A stretch of DNA of 10,423 bases from Rhodospirillaceae bacterium (GCA_028819955.1 JAPPKP010000099.1:1-10423), one strand, 5' to 3'; shown: positions 1-7,333, counted from the first letter of the stretch. The notes: generated by a model not told the origin, from the letters alone. Made by a program: numbers and translations.

Positions 1-106
1 CCTTGTCCAGCATGTCCACCCAGTAGAGGACGCCCTCCACCGGGTCCCAGACCGGTCCCTCGCCGAGATAGTTGTTGGCCTCCACCACGCATTCGATCTT
101 GACCAT
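1..106 (-). CDS. SMP-30/gluconolactonase family protein, N-terminal fragment
   Basis: Only the first 35 codons are present and the gene runs off the left edge. The translation begins MVKIECVVEANNYLGEGPVW and continues into a WDP...LYWVD pattern. That LGEGPxWD...LYWVD signature opens SMP-30/LRE-family six-bladed beta-propeller lactonases. The Glu in LGEG is the conserved divalent-metal ligand of the family. Members hydrolyse sugar lactones such as gluconolactone or related aldonolactones, usually in the cytoplasm. The ATG at 106-104 is supported by a strong purine-rich ribosome-binding site (AGGGGAGG, 119-112 on the minus strand) five bases upstream. The substrate cannot be told from this fragment. 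The gene may belong to a sugar catabolic operon extending left of the window. Confidence 0.85.
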   Translation of the reverse strand, partial: MVKIECVVEANNYLGEGPVWDPVEGVLYWVDMLDK

Positions 107-130
107 CGCGGCCTCCCCTTGCGTTCTGAC

Positions 131-170
131 GCTTCCCGCCCGCCGGTGCAGGGCCAAGCGGGCGAGAAGC
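131..170. repeat. GC-rich inverted repeat between vapC and the lactonase gene
   Basis: The arms at 131-143 (GCTTCCCGCCCGC) and 158-170 (GCGGGCGAGAAGC) pair over 13 bp with one mismatch around a 14-base loop. The repeat lies downstream of the vapC stop and upstream of the lactonase ribosome-binding site, both read on the minus strand. There is no T-run after the stem on either side, so it is not a classical intrinsic terminator. It could be an mRNA 3'-end hairpin for the toxin operon, a 5'-leader structure of the lactonase gene, or an operator. The structure is seen directly; the role is unknown. Confidence 0.5.
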
Positions 171-182
171 CGGGACCGGGCA

Positions 183-188
183 ACTATA
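183..188 (-). promoter_or_regulatory. Candidate -10 element for the lactonase gene
   Basis: TATAGT on the minus strand (188 to 183) is a near-consensus -10 hexamer in otherwise very GC-rich DNA. It would start a transcript around position 176, giving a leader of about 70 bases that contains the 131-170 inverted repeat. No convincing -35 hexamer is visible at the usual spacing. The same hexamer appears just upstream of the D-lactate dehydrogenase-type gene at 9532. Confidence 0.3.
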
Positions 189-227
189 CGCCCGAAAGCG
201 CGTGCGCGGAGTCTGCGCGACTGCGCG

Positions 228-641
228 TCAGCACCCCATGACCCGCACGTGACCCTCCCCGCCGTAAGCGAGCAGGTGGCGGTCACGGGTTACCAACGTG
301 TAGCCGAAGGCCCGCGCCGTCGCGGCGAGGATGCGGTCCACGGGGTCGGCGGGCGGTGCACCGGGAAGGGCGCACGACGCGATAAAAACCTCCGGCGGCA
401 GTTCCGCGATCGCCAGCTCCGGCCACGAGAGAATTCTCTCGAACCACATCTGGGGGCTCATCGCGAGCGCAATTCTGTTTTTCTCCACGAGCATGGCGAT
501 TTCCCACGCGGTGATGGGGGAGACGAAGACCCCGCGGCCATGCGCAGGCGCGTCCTCCAACGCGCCTGCGGCCGGTTCCCTCAGCGCCTCGCCGTTCGCG
601 ATCCAGATGACCGTGCAGGTGTCGAGAAGGTAGACGGGCAT
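228..641 (-). CDS. vapC: VapC-family PIN-domain toxin
   Basis: A 137-residue single-domain PIN protein, the usual size for VapC ribonuclease toxins, which cleave RNA (often initiator tRNA or rRNA) using Mg/Mn ions. The acidic active-site set is visible: Asp7 in LLDTCTVIW, Glu47 in SPITAWEIA, Asp99/Asp102 in PADPVDRILAATA, and Asp120 in LVTRDRHLLAYG. It therefore looks catalytically intact. The ATG at 641-639 begins six bases after the TAG of the upstream gene (650-648). An in-frame TTG at 647-645 directly abuts that stop and is an alternative start adding two residues. There is no strong separate ribosome-binding site, so translational coupling to the upstream gene is likely. The arrangement, with a small upstream gene nearly touching, is that of a type II toxin-antitoxin operon. 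The PIN assignment is firm; toxicity and RNA target are inferred. Confidence 0.9.
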   Translation of the reverse strand: MPVYLLDTCTVIWIANGEALREPAAGALEDAPAHGRGVFVSPITAWEIAMLVEKNRIALAMSPQMWFERILSWPELAIAELPPEVFIASCALPGAPPADPVDRILAATARAFGYTLVTRDRHLLAYGGEGHVRVMGC

Positions 642-647
642 CGCCAA

Positions 648-1070
648 CTACTGAGTCGCATCCCATTTTGTGTCGATCGGTGCCGTCAAGTCGGTTCCTG
701 GCTTGATCGTCACCGTGCCCTCGAGCGCACCGAAGACACGAGAAAGAAAGCCCCCGGAGGTGACTGTGGAATCTTGCGGCTCGTCCCGCAACTCGCCGCT
801 CGCGGATTTGGCCGCCGTCCCGTATTGCGCAGCTTTGAGAAACACCAGTGTATGCGCCGCCATGTTTACCTCCGCCGTCGTGTATCCCGCTTCCAGCCAG
901 GCATGGGTCATGACGTTGTTCGTGGGGTTGTTGGACCACCAGGCCCGGTGCGTGAAGGCCGACTGTGGCAGTTTCGAGCCGATGACCTGCTCGATGTCGG
1001 CAAAGGTCATGGGCATGGTCTCTTGGCCTGAGCCGCGCAAGTGCTCCGCCAAGGGCGCATATTTCGACAT
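648..1070 (-). CDS. DUF7662-like protein with Phd/VapB-like C-terminal tail, probable antitoxin of the adjacent VapC
   Basis: A 140-residue protein in two parts. Residues 1-79 (SKYAPLAEHL, then MTFADIEQVIGSKLPQSA, RAWWSN at 42-47, HAWLEAGY at 56-63) resemble the small DUF7662 domain, with its [LF]-F-xx-IE-xxIG-xxLPxSA...RAWW...AWLxAG pattern. After a polar linker (about 80-107), residues 108-140 read FLSRVFGALEGTVTIKPG and continue TDLTAPIDTKWDATQ. This follows the G-xxx-GTxxI...D...P...WDA pattern found at the toxin-binding C-terminus of many Phd/YefM-type antitoxins paired with VapC. The ATG at 1070-1068 has a good ribosome-binding site (AAGGAG, 1083-1078) seven bases upstream. The gene sits directly before the PIN toxin gene, as antitoxins do, and behind a palindrome that could be its operator. 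I see no Phd or AbrB/RHH DNA-binding domain. Domain similarity is by eye; the antitoxin role is inferred from context and the tail. Confidence 0.75.
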   Translation of the reverse strand: MSKYAPLAEHLRGSGQETMPMTFADIEQVIGSKLPQSAFTHRAWWSNNPTNNVMTHAWLEAGYTTAEVNMAAHTLVFLKAAQYGTAAKSASGELRDEPQDSTVTSGGFLSRVFGALEGTVTIKPGTDLTAPIDTKWDATQ

Positions 1071-1104
1071 GGCGGTTCTCCTTCACAGGTGTTTGTTGAT
1101 AAGT

Positions 1105-1127
1105 ATGAGTGTGTAACACACACTCAT
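1105..1127. promoter_or_regulatory. Perfect 23-bp palindrome, probable operator of the toxin-antitoxin operon
   Basis: ATGAGTGTGT (1105-1114) and its exact reverse complement ACACACTCAT (1118-1127) are separated by three bases. The centre lies about 46 bp upstream of the antitoxin ATG, where the promoter should be. On the minus strand TTGCGA (1139-1134) and TTACAC (1116-1111) are 17 bp apart, and CATACT (1107-1102) or TATCAA (1100-1095) are other possible -10 hexamers. All are weak, but most overlap or flank the palindrome. Type II antitoxins commonly repress their own operon by binding such sites. The local sequence is also much more AT-rich than its surroundings. The palindrome is observed; operator function is inferred. 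Confidence 0.65.
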
Positions 1128-1220
1128 TGCACGTCGCAAACAAAAATTTGGGCGGCGGCGTGGCCGGCCCCGCCCCATTGCCGCCTTGGCTACCGGGGGC
1201 GTACTCTCGTGCGCCATCCG

Positions 1221-1241
1221 GTGCCGCTATGGGAGCGGCAC
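1221..1241. repeat. Perfect 8-bp inverted repeat upstream of the MFS gene
   Basis: GTGCCGCT (1221-1228) and AGCGGCAC (1234-1241) flank a five-base loop, ending 19 bases before the transporter ATG. It could form a 5'-leader hairpin or be a regulator-binding site. With such GC-rich arms, chance occurrence cannot be excluded. No clear promoter for the transporter was found between it and the antitoxin operator. Confidence 0.35.
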
Positions 1242-1260
1242 TCTTCCGTGACGAGCCGCC

Positions 1261-2511
1261 ATGACCGTTGAGGAGGCGCCCGGCCGCGGGCAGGCCCGCG
1301 TCATGGGGCTGATCGCACTCGCCCACGGTGCGAGCCACTTCTATCAGCTCGCCCTGCCGCCGCTCTTTCCGCACCTCAAGGAGGCGTTTGCGGTCAGCTA
1401 CACCGAGCTCGGCACGCTGATGACGGTGTTCTATGTGAGCTCCGGCGTCGCGCAGACGGGTGCGGGCTTCCTGGTGGACCGATTCCCGGCGCGCACGGTG
1501 CTGCTGGGCGGGCTGGCACTGCTTTGCGCCGCGATTGCGCTGATGGGTCTCGCGCCCGCATTCTGGATGCTGTTCCCGCTGGCCGCGCTGGCGGGGCTCG
1601 GCAACAGCGTGTTCCACCCGGCCGATCTCTCGATCCTCACCGCGAGCATCCGCCGAACCCGTCACGGGCGCGCCTACGGCTTTCATACGCTCGGCGGCAA
1701 TCTCGGCTACGCCCTCGCCCCCCTCGTCATGGTGGGGCTGGCGCTGGAGCTCGGCTGGCGCTCCGCCCTGATCGTGGCCGGGGCCGTCGGCCTGCTGCTG
1801 TTCCTCGCCCTGTTCTTCAACCGGCACCTCTTCCTCGACGCGAGCGACGAGGCGCATGCGGTGCCCCGCCCGCGCGTCGGTGAAGACCCGGTGGCGGCCT
1901 CAACAGGACGCGGCTGGCTCGCAGCCGCGAGGCAGGGTGTCGCTCCCCTCGTCTCGGTCCCGGTCATGCTCTGCTTCGCCTTCTTCATCTTCTTGAGCGG
2001 GGCCACCATCGGCCTGCAGTCGTTCTTCCCGGCGCTGATGGACCAGCTCTACGGCCTGCCGATTGCCGAGGGCGCGCCGCTGCTTTCAGTCTTCCTCTTC
2101 GGGGCATCGGGGGGCGTGCTGCTCGGCGGCTTCCTCGCCGAGCGCACGGACGCGCGGCATCAGCTCGTCATCGGCGCGGGCCTTGCGTCGGCGTCCGCGT
2201 TCTTCGTCGCCATCAGCCTCGGCCTCTTCCCGGCTGCGGTTCTGGGAGTCCCCTTCGCGCTTGCCGGCATTCTGGTCGGACTCACCTTTCCGTCCCGCGA
2301 CATGCTGGTGCGCGAGACCGCGGCGGCCGATGCCAGGGGCCGGGTCTTCGGCTTCGTCTATTCGGGCCTCGACACGGGTGCCGCCGTCGCGCCGCTGATC
2401 GTGGGGCTGCTGCTCGACCACGGCGACCCCCGCGCCGTGATGTGGCTGATCGCGGCGCTGCTCCTGCTGGGCGTCGTAGCCGCCGCCCTGGCGAAGTCTC
2501 GGCGAGGCTGA
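1261..2511 (+). CDS. MFS transporter, fosmidomycin-resistance (Fsr)-like
   Basis: A 416-residue, highly hydrophobic protein with about twelve predicted membrane segments, the usual length for a major facilitator. The first helix carries AHGASHFYQLALPPLFPHLK, which resembles the HxxSHF opening of Fsr-like transporters. A loop of the VDRFPARTVLLGG type follows the second helix, matching the MFS A-motif region (G-F-L-V-D-R-F). A hydrophilic central loop (about residues 190-220) separates the two six-helix halves, and an equivalent LLGGFLAERTDAR loop occurs in the second half. It acts in the inner membrane, probably as a proton-coupled drug or metabolite exporter, but the substrate cannot be assigned. 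The ATG at 1261 lacks a strong ribosome-binding site. An in-frame ATG at 1303 (MGLIALAHG) would still retain all helices. It is followed 85 bp later by a flavin monooxygenase gene on the same strand. Confidence 0.85.
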   Translation: MTVEEAPGRGQARVMGLIALAHGASHFYQLALPPLFPHLKEAFAVSYTELGTLMTVFYVSSGVAQTGAGFLVDRFPARTVLLGGLALLCAAIALMGLAPAFWMLFPLAALAGLGNSVFHPADLSILTASIRRTRHGRAYGFHTLGGNLGYALAPLVMVGLALELGWRSALIVAGAVGLLLFLALFFNRHLFLDASDEAHAVPRPRVGEDPVAASTGRGWLAAARQGVAPLVSVPVMLCFAFFIFLSGATIGLQSFFPALMDQLYGLPIAEGAPLLSVFLFGASGGVLLGGFLAERTDARHQLVIGAGLASASAFFVAISLGLFPAAVLGVPFALAGILVGLTFPSRDMLVRETAAADARGRVFGFVYSGLDTGAAVAPLIVGLLLDHGDPRAVMWLIAALLLLGVVAAALAKSRRG

Positions 2512-2536
2512 GTACGTTGCGACGCGCGCCATGCGC

Positions 2537-2542
2537 TACAAT
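2537..2542 (+). promoter_or_regulatory. Candidate -10 element for the luciferase-like gene
   Basis: TACAAT differs from the consensus -10 hexamer at one position and lies in the gap after the MFS stop codon. It would place transcription start near 2549, giving a leader of about 48 bases before the preferred ATG at 2597. A TTGCGA hexamer at 2517-2522 is only 14 bp away, shorter than usual, so the promoter is uncertain. If real, it argues against translation from the upstream in-frame ATG at 2531. Confidence 0.3.
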
Positions 2543-2596
2543 CCCGCCGCCCCAGCGCGCGGGCGCTCAAGCTCCCCTCTGCAATCGGTGAGTGGC

Positions 2597-3661
2597 ATGG
2601 TCAGCTTCGGCTTGTTCTGTCTGATGGGCTATCGGGACCGCGGAAGTGCGGTCTCCGAGGTGCTCGGCAACGCGGTTCGCATGACGCGGTGGGCGGAGGA
2701 GGCGGGCTTCGAGGCCGCCTGGTTCGCCGAGCACCACTTCTCGAATTACTGCGTCTGCCCCTCGCCCCTGGTCATGGTCAATCACTGCGCCGGGCTGACC
2801 ACGCGGATCAAGCTCGGCCCGGCGGTGATCGTGGTGCCGCTCTACCACCCGGTCCGGCTCCTTGCCGAGATCGGCATGACCCAGGCGCTGCTGGGCGAGG
2901 ATCGCTTCCTGCTGGGGCTGGGCAGCGGCTACCAGCCCTACGAGTTCGAGCGCTTCGGCGCCGACCTGGGCGATTCCAAGGCGCGGCTGGATGAGTTCCT
3001 CGCGCTCATGGACCGGGCGTATGCGGGCGAGACCTTCAGCTTCGACGGCGACTTCACCGCGCTGCCCGAGACCAGCATCAGCACGCGCCCGCCGGGCGGC
3101 GTGCCGCCGATCTGGATCGCCGGCGATTCCGAATCGACGCACAGGCTGGCGGCGCGGCGCGGCTTCGTGCCGATCATCACCGGCCGCTGGTTCGGCGCGG
3201 ACTACCTGGCCGAGCAGCGGGAGCGCATCGATGCGTCCTACGCCGCCGAGGGGCGGGGCGGCCAGAAGCACGAGCTCGGGATCCTGCGCTTCGTCTGCGT
3301 GACGGAGACCGACGAGGAGACGCTGGACTACCTCGTCAACGCCCGCCAGCAGATGCGCTTCGCTGCGGCGCTGCGCAACCGGCAGGAGGCGATGGAGGGC
3401 GGCATGCTCGTCGAACGCCCGTTCTCCGGCGAGCCTGCGCTGGAGGAGATGGCGGCGAGCTTGCCGGTGGGCGATGCCGCCACGGTCGCCGAGAGGCTCA
3501 TCGCCGACATTCGCGCCTCCGGCGCGAGCCACATGATGCTGAACATCCAGGCGGCGGGCTCCACCATGATGCAGGCCGAGCGCACCATCCGGGCCTTCTC
3601 CGACGAAATCCGGCCCGCTATCGAGCGTGCCCTGGCTGAGGACCCGGGCGCTGCGGCTTAG
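2597..3661 (+). CDS. LLM-class flavin-dependent oxidoreductase (bacterial luciferase-like)
   Basis: A 354-residue luciferase-like TIM-barrel monooxygenase. It would use reduced flavin (FMNH2) supplied by a reductase to oxidise an organic substrate with O2, in the cytoplasm. Visible hallmarks are the first beta strand [11 protein letters not shown] (residues 4-14), [16 protein letters not shown] (33-48) with the family EHHF signature, the [22 protein letters not shown] strand, the [22 protein letters not shown] flavin-binding region, and [10 protein letters not shown]. The ATG at 2597 is preferred because it puts the first beta strand at the N-terminus. The in-frame ATG at 2531 would add 22 low-complexity residues and sits upstream of a likely -10 element. 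The stop overlaps the convergent prfB stop by four bases. The substrate is unknown; the neighbouring MFS transporter may or may not be functionally linked. Confidence 0.9.
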   Translation: MVSFGLFCLMGYRDRGSAVSEVLGNAVRMTRWAEEAGFEAAWFAEHHFSNYCVCPSPLVMVNHCAGLTTRIKLGPAVIVVPLYHPVRLLAEIGMTQALLGEDRFLLGLGSGYQPYEFERFGADLGDSKARLDEFLALMDRAYAGETFSFDGDFTALPETSISTRPPGGVPPIWIAGDSESTHRLAARRGFVPIITGRWFGADYLAEQRERIDASYAAEGRGGQKHELGILRFVCVTETDEETLDYLVNARQQMRFAAALRNRQEAMEGGMLVERPFSGEPALEEMAASLPVGDAATVAERLIADIRASGASHMMLNIQAAGSTMMQAERTIRAFSDEIRPAIERALAEDPGAAA

Positions 3662-4783
3662 CTTCTTCCCGCGCTCTCCGACGGGGCGCCGATGCGGGCG
3701 GCGAGCGATGCCGCCAGGAACCGGTCGATGCCCCCGTCGAGCACGGCGTCGGGGTTGCTGCTCTCGATCCCGGTGCGCAGGTCCTTCACCATGCGGTAGG
3801 GCTGCAGCACGTAGGAGCGGATCTGGTGGCCCCAGCCGATGTCGCTCTTCTGCTCGGCGAGCGCCTGCGCCTCCATCTCGCGCTCCTGCAGCGCGCGCTC
3901 GTAGAGCCGGGCGCGGAGCATCGACATGGCTTCCGCCTTGTTGCGGTGCTGCGAGCGCTCCGCCTGGCACTGGACGACGATGCTGGTGGGCAGGTGGGTG
4001 ATGCGGACCGCGCTGTCGGTGCGGTTGACGTGCTGCCCGCCCGCGCCGGACGCGCGGTAGGTGTCGATGCGAAGGTCCTTGTCCGCGATCTCGATGTCGA
4101 TGGTCTCATCGACCACCGGGTAGACCCAGACCGAGGCGAAGCTCGTGTGGCGCCTGGCACCTGCGTCGAAGGGCGAGATGCGGACTAGGCGGTGCACGCC
4201 GCTCTCGGTCTTGAGCCAGCCGTAGGCGCTCTCGCCCGAGACCTTGATGACCGCAGACTTGATCCCCGCTTCCTCTCCTGGGCTCTCCTCGATCCACTCG
4301 ACCTTGTGGCCGCGCTGTTCCGCCCAGCGGACGTACATGCGGAGCAGCATCTCGGCCCAGTCCTGCGATTCCGTGCCGCCGGCGCCGGCATGAACCTCGA
4401 GAAAGCCGTCGTTGCCGTCCGCCTCGCCGGAGAGCAGACTCTCCAGCTCGCGCCGCTTCGCCTCGTCGCGGGTCGCGGCAAGCGCGGCCTCCGCCTCGCC
4501 GTAGGCTTCGTCGTCCGACTCTTCCTCGGCAAGCTCGGCGAGGGCGAGGCCGTCCTCCAGCTCCTGCTCCAGCCGCTGGTAGGTGGCGACCGCCGTATCG
4601 AGCCGGGTGCGCTCCTGCATCACCGCGCGGGCGCGCTCGGCATCGGCCCAGAGGTCGGGGTCCTCGGCCTCGCGGTTCAGCGCCTCCAGGCGGTCCCGGG
4701 CGCCGTCGAGGTCAAAGGTGCCTCCTCAGCAGCGTCAGCGACTGCTTGATGTCATCGGCAAGCGACAGGATTTCGGCGCGCAT
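3658..4783 (-). CDS. prfB: Peptide chain release factor 2, expressed by programmed +1 frameshift
   Basis: RF2 recognises UGA and UAA stop codons and triggers peptide release at the ribosome. The first 23 codons, from the ATG at 4783, read [19 protein letters not shown] then RRHL and end at an in-frame TGA (4714-4712). After slipping +1 at CTT (4717-4715), reading resumes at GAC (4713) as [13 protein letters not shown] and continues to the TAA at 3660-3658. The frameshifted product is 374 residues, close to the 365 of E. coli RF2. The stop-recognition tripeptide SPF falls at 203-205 and the catalytic GGQ at 248-250, within two residues of the E. coli positions. A ribosome-binding site (GGAGG, 4796-4792) lies eight bases before the start. 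The gene begins 22 bp after the PBP1A stop, so the two are probably cotranscribed. Automated calling could wrongly start this gene at an internal codon near 4623 and lose the N-terminus. Confidence 0.97.
4712..4726 (-). promoter_or_regulatory. prfB: prfB programmed +1 frameshift signal
   Basis: Read on the minus strand the site is AGG AGG CAC CTT TGA C. It has an internal Shine-Dalgarno-like AGGAGG (4726-4721), a three-base spacer, the slippery CTT (4717-4715) and the TGA stop (4714-4712) followed by C. This is the same geometry as the E. coli prfB site (AGG GGG TAT CTT TGA C). It lets RF2 autoregulate: low RF2 slows termination at UGA and favours the shift that makes full-length RF2. Confidence 0.97.
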
Positions 4784-4805
4784 CGAGGGGCCCTCCGGTG
4801 GGCTT

Positions 4806-7217
4806 CTAATATACGGCGCCCAGCCCCTCGAACGGAACCGCGCCGGCTTCGAGCCCGCCGTCCAGGTTTCCGGCTGCCCGCAGCACCGCCCGCTCGGTCG
4901 GCTCGGTGCCGGGCAGGAACGCTTCCACGATGACGTCGTCGCTGGCGGGGCCGGGTAGCGCGCCGGTACCGCGCTCCACCCGCACGAAGCGGATGCCGGG
5001 GGGAACCCGGAAGGGCACGGCGGGCTTGCCGGCGAGGGCGCCTGCGAGAAAGTCCCGCACGATCGGTGCGGCCACCCGGCCGCCGGACTCCTTGCGCCCC
5101 AGCGATTGCGGCTGATCGAAGCCGACATATGCGGCGGCGACCAGATCGGGGGTGAAGCCGACGAACCAGGCATCGCGGAACTCGTTGGTCGTGCCCGTCT
5201 TGCCGCCGATGGTTGCGCCCAGCTTGCGGAGCGCGCGGCCGGTGCCGCGCTGCACGGCGCCTTCCAGCATCGAGACGACCTGGTAGGTGGTGCGCGGATC
5301 GGCGATCACCGGGCGCAGATCACGAAGGATGGGCGGCAGCTGATGATGCCATTCGCCGGGCCGGCAGCGGTCGCAATCGCGCGCATCCCGCCGGTAGACC
5401 GTGCGCCCGTTGCGGTCCTGAATGCGCTCGACGAAGGCGGGCTCGATCTTGCGCCCGCCGTTGACCAGCATGGCGTAGGCCGCGGCCAAGTCGAGCGGCG
5501 TCGTCTCCATCGAGCCCAGCGCGGCCGAGGGCAGCTCGGGCAGATCCTCGTAGAGCCCGAAGCGCGCGGCATAGTCGGCCACGGTCTTCATGCCGATGTC
5601 CTGAGCGACGCGTAGCGTCATCAGGTTGCGCGATTCCTCGAGGCCCACCCTGAGCGTGCTCGGCCCGTAGAACCGCTCGGTGTAGTTCTCGGGCTTCCAC
5701 TTGCGAAGGTGCTCGCCCTGGTCGATCACAACCGGCGCATCGAGCACGATGGAGGCCGGCGTGTAGCCGTGATCGAGCGCCGCCAAGTAGACGAACGGCT
5801 TGAAGGCGGAGCCCGGCTGGCGCCGGGCCTGGGTCGCGCGGTCGAACTCGCTTGAGGCAAAGTCGAAGCCGCCGACCAGCGCCAGCACCCGCCCGGTGTG
5901 GGGATCCAGCGCCACCAGGGCGCCCGAGACGGCGGGAATTTGGCGGAGCGCAAAGGCACCGTCCCGGCCGTCCAACGGTTCGACCGGCACCACGTCCCCC
6001 ACGCTCAGCACCTGGTGCGCGGCGGTGACCTCGGGCCCGAGTCTGCCCTTCCCGCGCGCCGCTCGTGCCCACGAAAGGTCGTCGAGCGCGATGGCACCCA
6101 CGACGCCATCGGCGAAGCCGACCTCCGCGCGGCCGGCCTCCACGGTCAGCACCGCCGCAAGACGCCACGGCTTCGGCACCGGCGGCAGCTCGTCTGCGCC
6201 GAGCGCCTGCCGCCAATCGCCCGCCGGGTCGATCTGCGCGAGCGGGCCGCGCCAGCCGCGGCGTCGGTCGTAGGCGACGAGCCCGCCCCTGAGCGCACTG
6301 TCGGCGACCGCCTGGAGCGCCGGATCGACCGTCGTGCGAACCGAGAGACCGCCCTCGTAGAGCGTGTCATCGCCGTAGCGCGCCTGTAGCCAGCGCCGCA
6401 CCTCCTCGGCGAAGTGCGGTGCCTCGACGAAGGTCTCGGGCGCACGCGCCCGGGTGCGGAGCGGCGCTTGTATCGCTTCCTCGGCATCGGCAGCGCCGAC
6501 CGCGCCGTTCGCGACCATCTGGTCCAGCACCCAGTTGCGCCGGGCCACCGCGGCCTCGTGCTTGCGCACAGGGTGATAGTTGTTCGGCGCCTTGGGCAGG
6601 GCCGCCAGATAGGCGATCTCCTCAAGCGAGAGGTCGTTGAGGGAGCGATCGAAGTAGTTGAGCGCCGCAGCCGCTACGCCGTAGGAACCGGCACCCAAAT
6701 AAATCTCGTTGAGATAGAGCTCGAGAATCCGGTCCTTGGTGAAAGCGTCCTCGATCCTCATGGCGAGGATGGCTTCCTTGATCTTGCGTGAGAAGGAGAG
6801 CTCGTTCGAGAGCAGGAAGTTCTTCGCCACCTGCTGGGTCACCGTGGACGCGCCAATCGGCCGGCGTTCGCCGTTGCCGACCATGTTGACGAGGTTGGTG
6901 ACCACGGCGTTCGCCACGCTGATTGGATCGATCCCGAAGTGCCCGTAGAAAGCCTTGTCCTCGGCCGCGAGGAAGGCCTGGACCAACCGCTTCGGCATGG
7001 CGCTAACGGGGACGAACAGCCTCTTCTCGCGGGCGTGCTCGGCGAGTAGCCGTCCGTCGCCGGCATGAACGCGGGTCATCACCGGCGGCTCGTAGGCCGC
7101 GAGCTGGTTGTGGTCGGGCAGGTCCCGGCCGTAATGAAAAAACACGAACGCGATTGCTCCGCCTGCGAGTGCCGCGAGGAGCACGAGGCTGCCGAGGACG
7201 ATGCCGGCGATCTTCAT
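4806..7217 (-). CDS. mrcA: Penicillin-binding protein 1A, bifunctional peptidoglycan synthase
   Basis: An 803-residue class A PBP that polymerises lipid II glycan strands and cross-links the peptides on the periplasmic face of the inner membrane. A single N-terminal membrane anchor spans about residues 4-27. The GT51 glycosyltransferase domain follows, with AAEDKAFYGHFGID containing the catalytic Glu86, then ASTVTQQVAKN and KIKEAILAMRIE. A middle region (about 310-430) fits the OB-like insert of PBP1A. The transpeptidase has SxxK (Ser470-Lys473, SAFK), SRN (529-531) and KTGT (673-676), all intact. A CDRC motif at 615-618 sits in the loop before KTGT. The start at 7217 gives a normal short cytoplasmic tail; no strong ribosome-binding site is visible. 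Upstream is the amidase gene, 116 bp away, and downstream is prfB. Confidence 0.96.
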   Translation of the reverse strand: MKIAGIVLGSLVLLAALAGGAIAFVFFHYGRDLPDHNQLAAYEPPVMTRVHAGDGRLLAEHAREKRLFVPVSAMPKRLVQAFLAAEDKAFYGHFGIDPISVANAVVTNLVNMVGNGERRPIGASTVTQQVAKNFLLSNELSFSRKIKEAILAMRIEDAFTKDRILELYLNEIYLGAGSYGVAAAALNYFDRSLNDLSLEEIAYLAALPKAPNNYHPVRKHEAAVARRNWVLDQMVANGAVGAADAEEAIQAPLRTRARAPETFVEAPHFAEEVRRWLQARYGDDTLYEGGLSVRTTVDPALQAVADSALRGGLVAYDRRRGWRGPLAQIDPAGDWRQALGADELPPVPKPWRLAAVLTVEAGRAEVGFADGVVGAIALDDLSWARAARGKGRLGPEVTAAHQVLSVGDVVPVEPLDGRDGAFALRQIPAVSGALVALDPHTGRVLALVGGFDFASSEFDRATQARRQPGSAFKPFVYLAALDHGYTPASIVLDAPVVIDQGEHLRKWKPENYTERFYGPSTLRVGLEESRNLMTLRVAQDIGMKTVADYAARFGLYEDLPELPSAALGSMETTPLDLAAAYAMLVNGGRKIEPAFVERIQDRNGRTVYRRDARDCDRCRPGEWHHQLPPILRDLRPVIADPRTTYQVVSMLEGAVQRGTGRALRKLGATIGGKTGTTNEFRDAWFVGFTPDLVAAAYVGFDQPQSLGRKESGGRVAAPIVRDFLAGALAGKPAVPFRVPPGIRFVRVERGTGALPGPASDDVIVEAFLPGTEPTERAVLRAAGNLDGGLEAGAVPFEGLGAVY

Positions 7218-7333
7218 CTCTGGGCGAGCCGGGCGGTCAGTGGAGTCGCGTCTGCGTCAGCGTAGCATCAATCGGCGATGCGGGGCGTACGGTGCCTATC
7301 GAATCGCGGGAATGAGGCGAGACTGCGGCAGGA

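Noticed and set aside
72..1116. Long plus-strand open frames across the toxin-antitoxin cassette
   Set aside because: They are antisense to two well-supported minus-strand genes, are Arg/Pro-rich low-complexity translations typical of high-GC shadow frames, and show no domain.
283..1857. A 524-codon minus-strand open frame covering the antitoxin, toxin and part of the MFS gene
   Set aside because: It lies out of frame with the PIN and DUF7662-like genes and antisense to the transporter. Its translation is His/Arg/Gly-rich without recognisable domains, so it is a GC-driven shadow.
2567..3970. A 467-codon minus-strand open frame opposite the flavin monooxygenase gene
   Set aside because: It is antisense to a clear LLM-family protein and overlaps prfB out of frame. 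The translation is compositionally biased with no motif.
4712..4714. In-frame TGA in prfB as a disabling mutation
   Set aside because: The full programmed-frameshift signal surrounds it and the downstream frame is intact with GGQ and SPF motifs, so it is regulation rather than a pseudogene.
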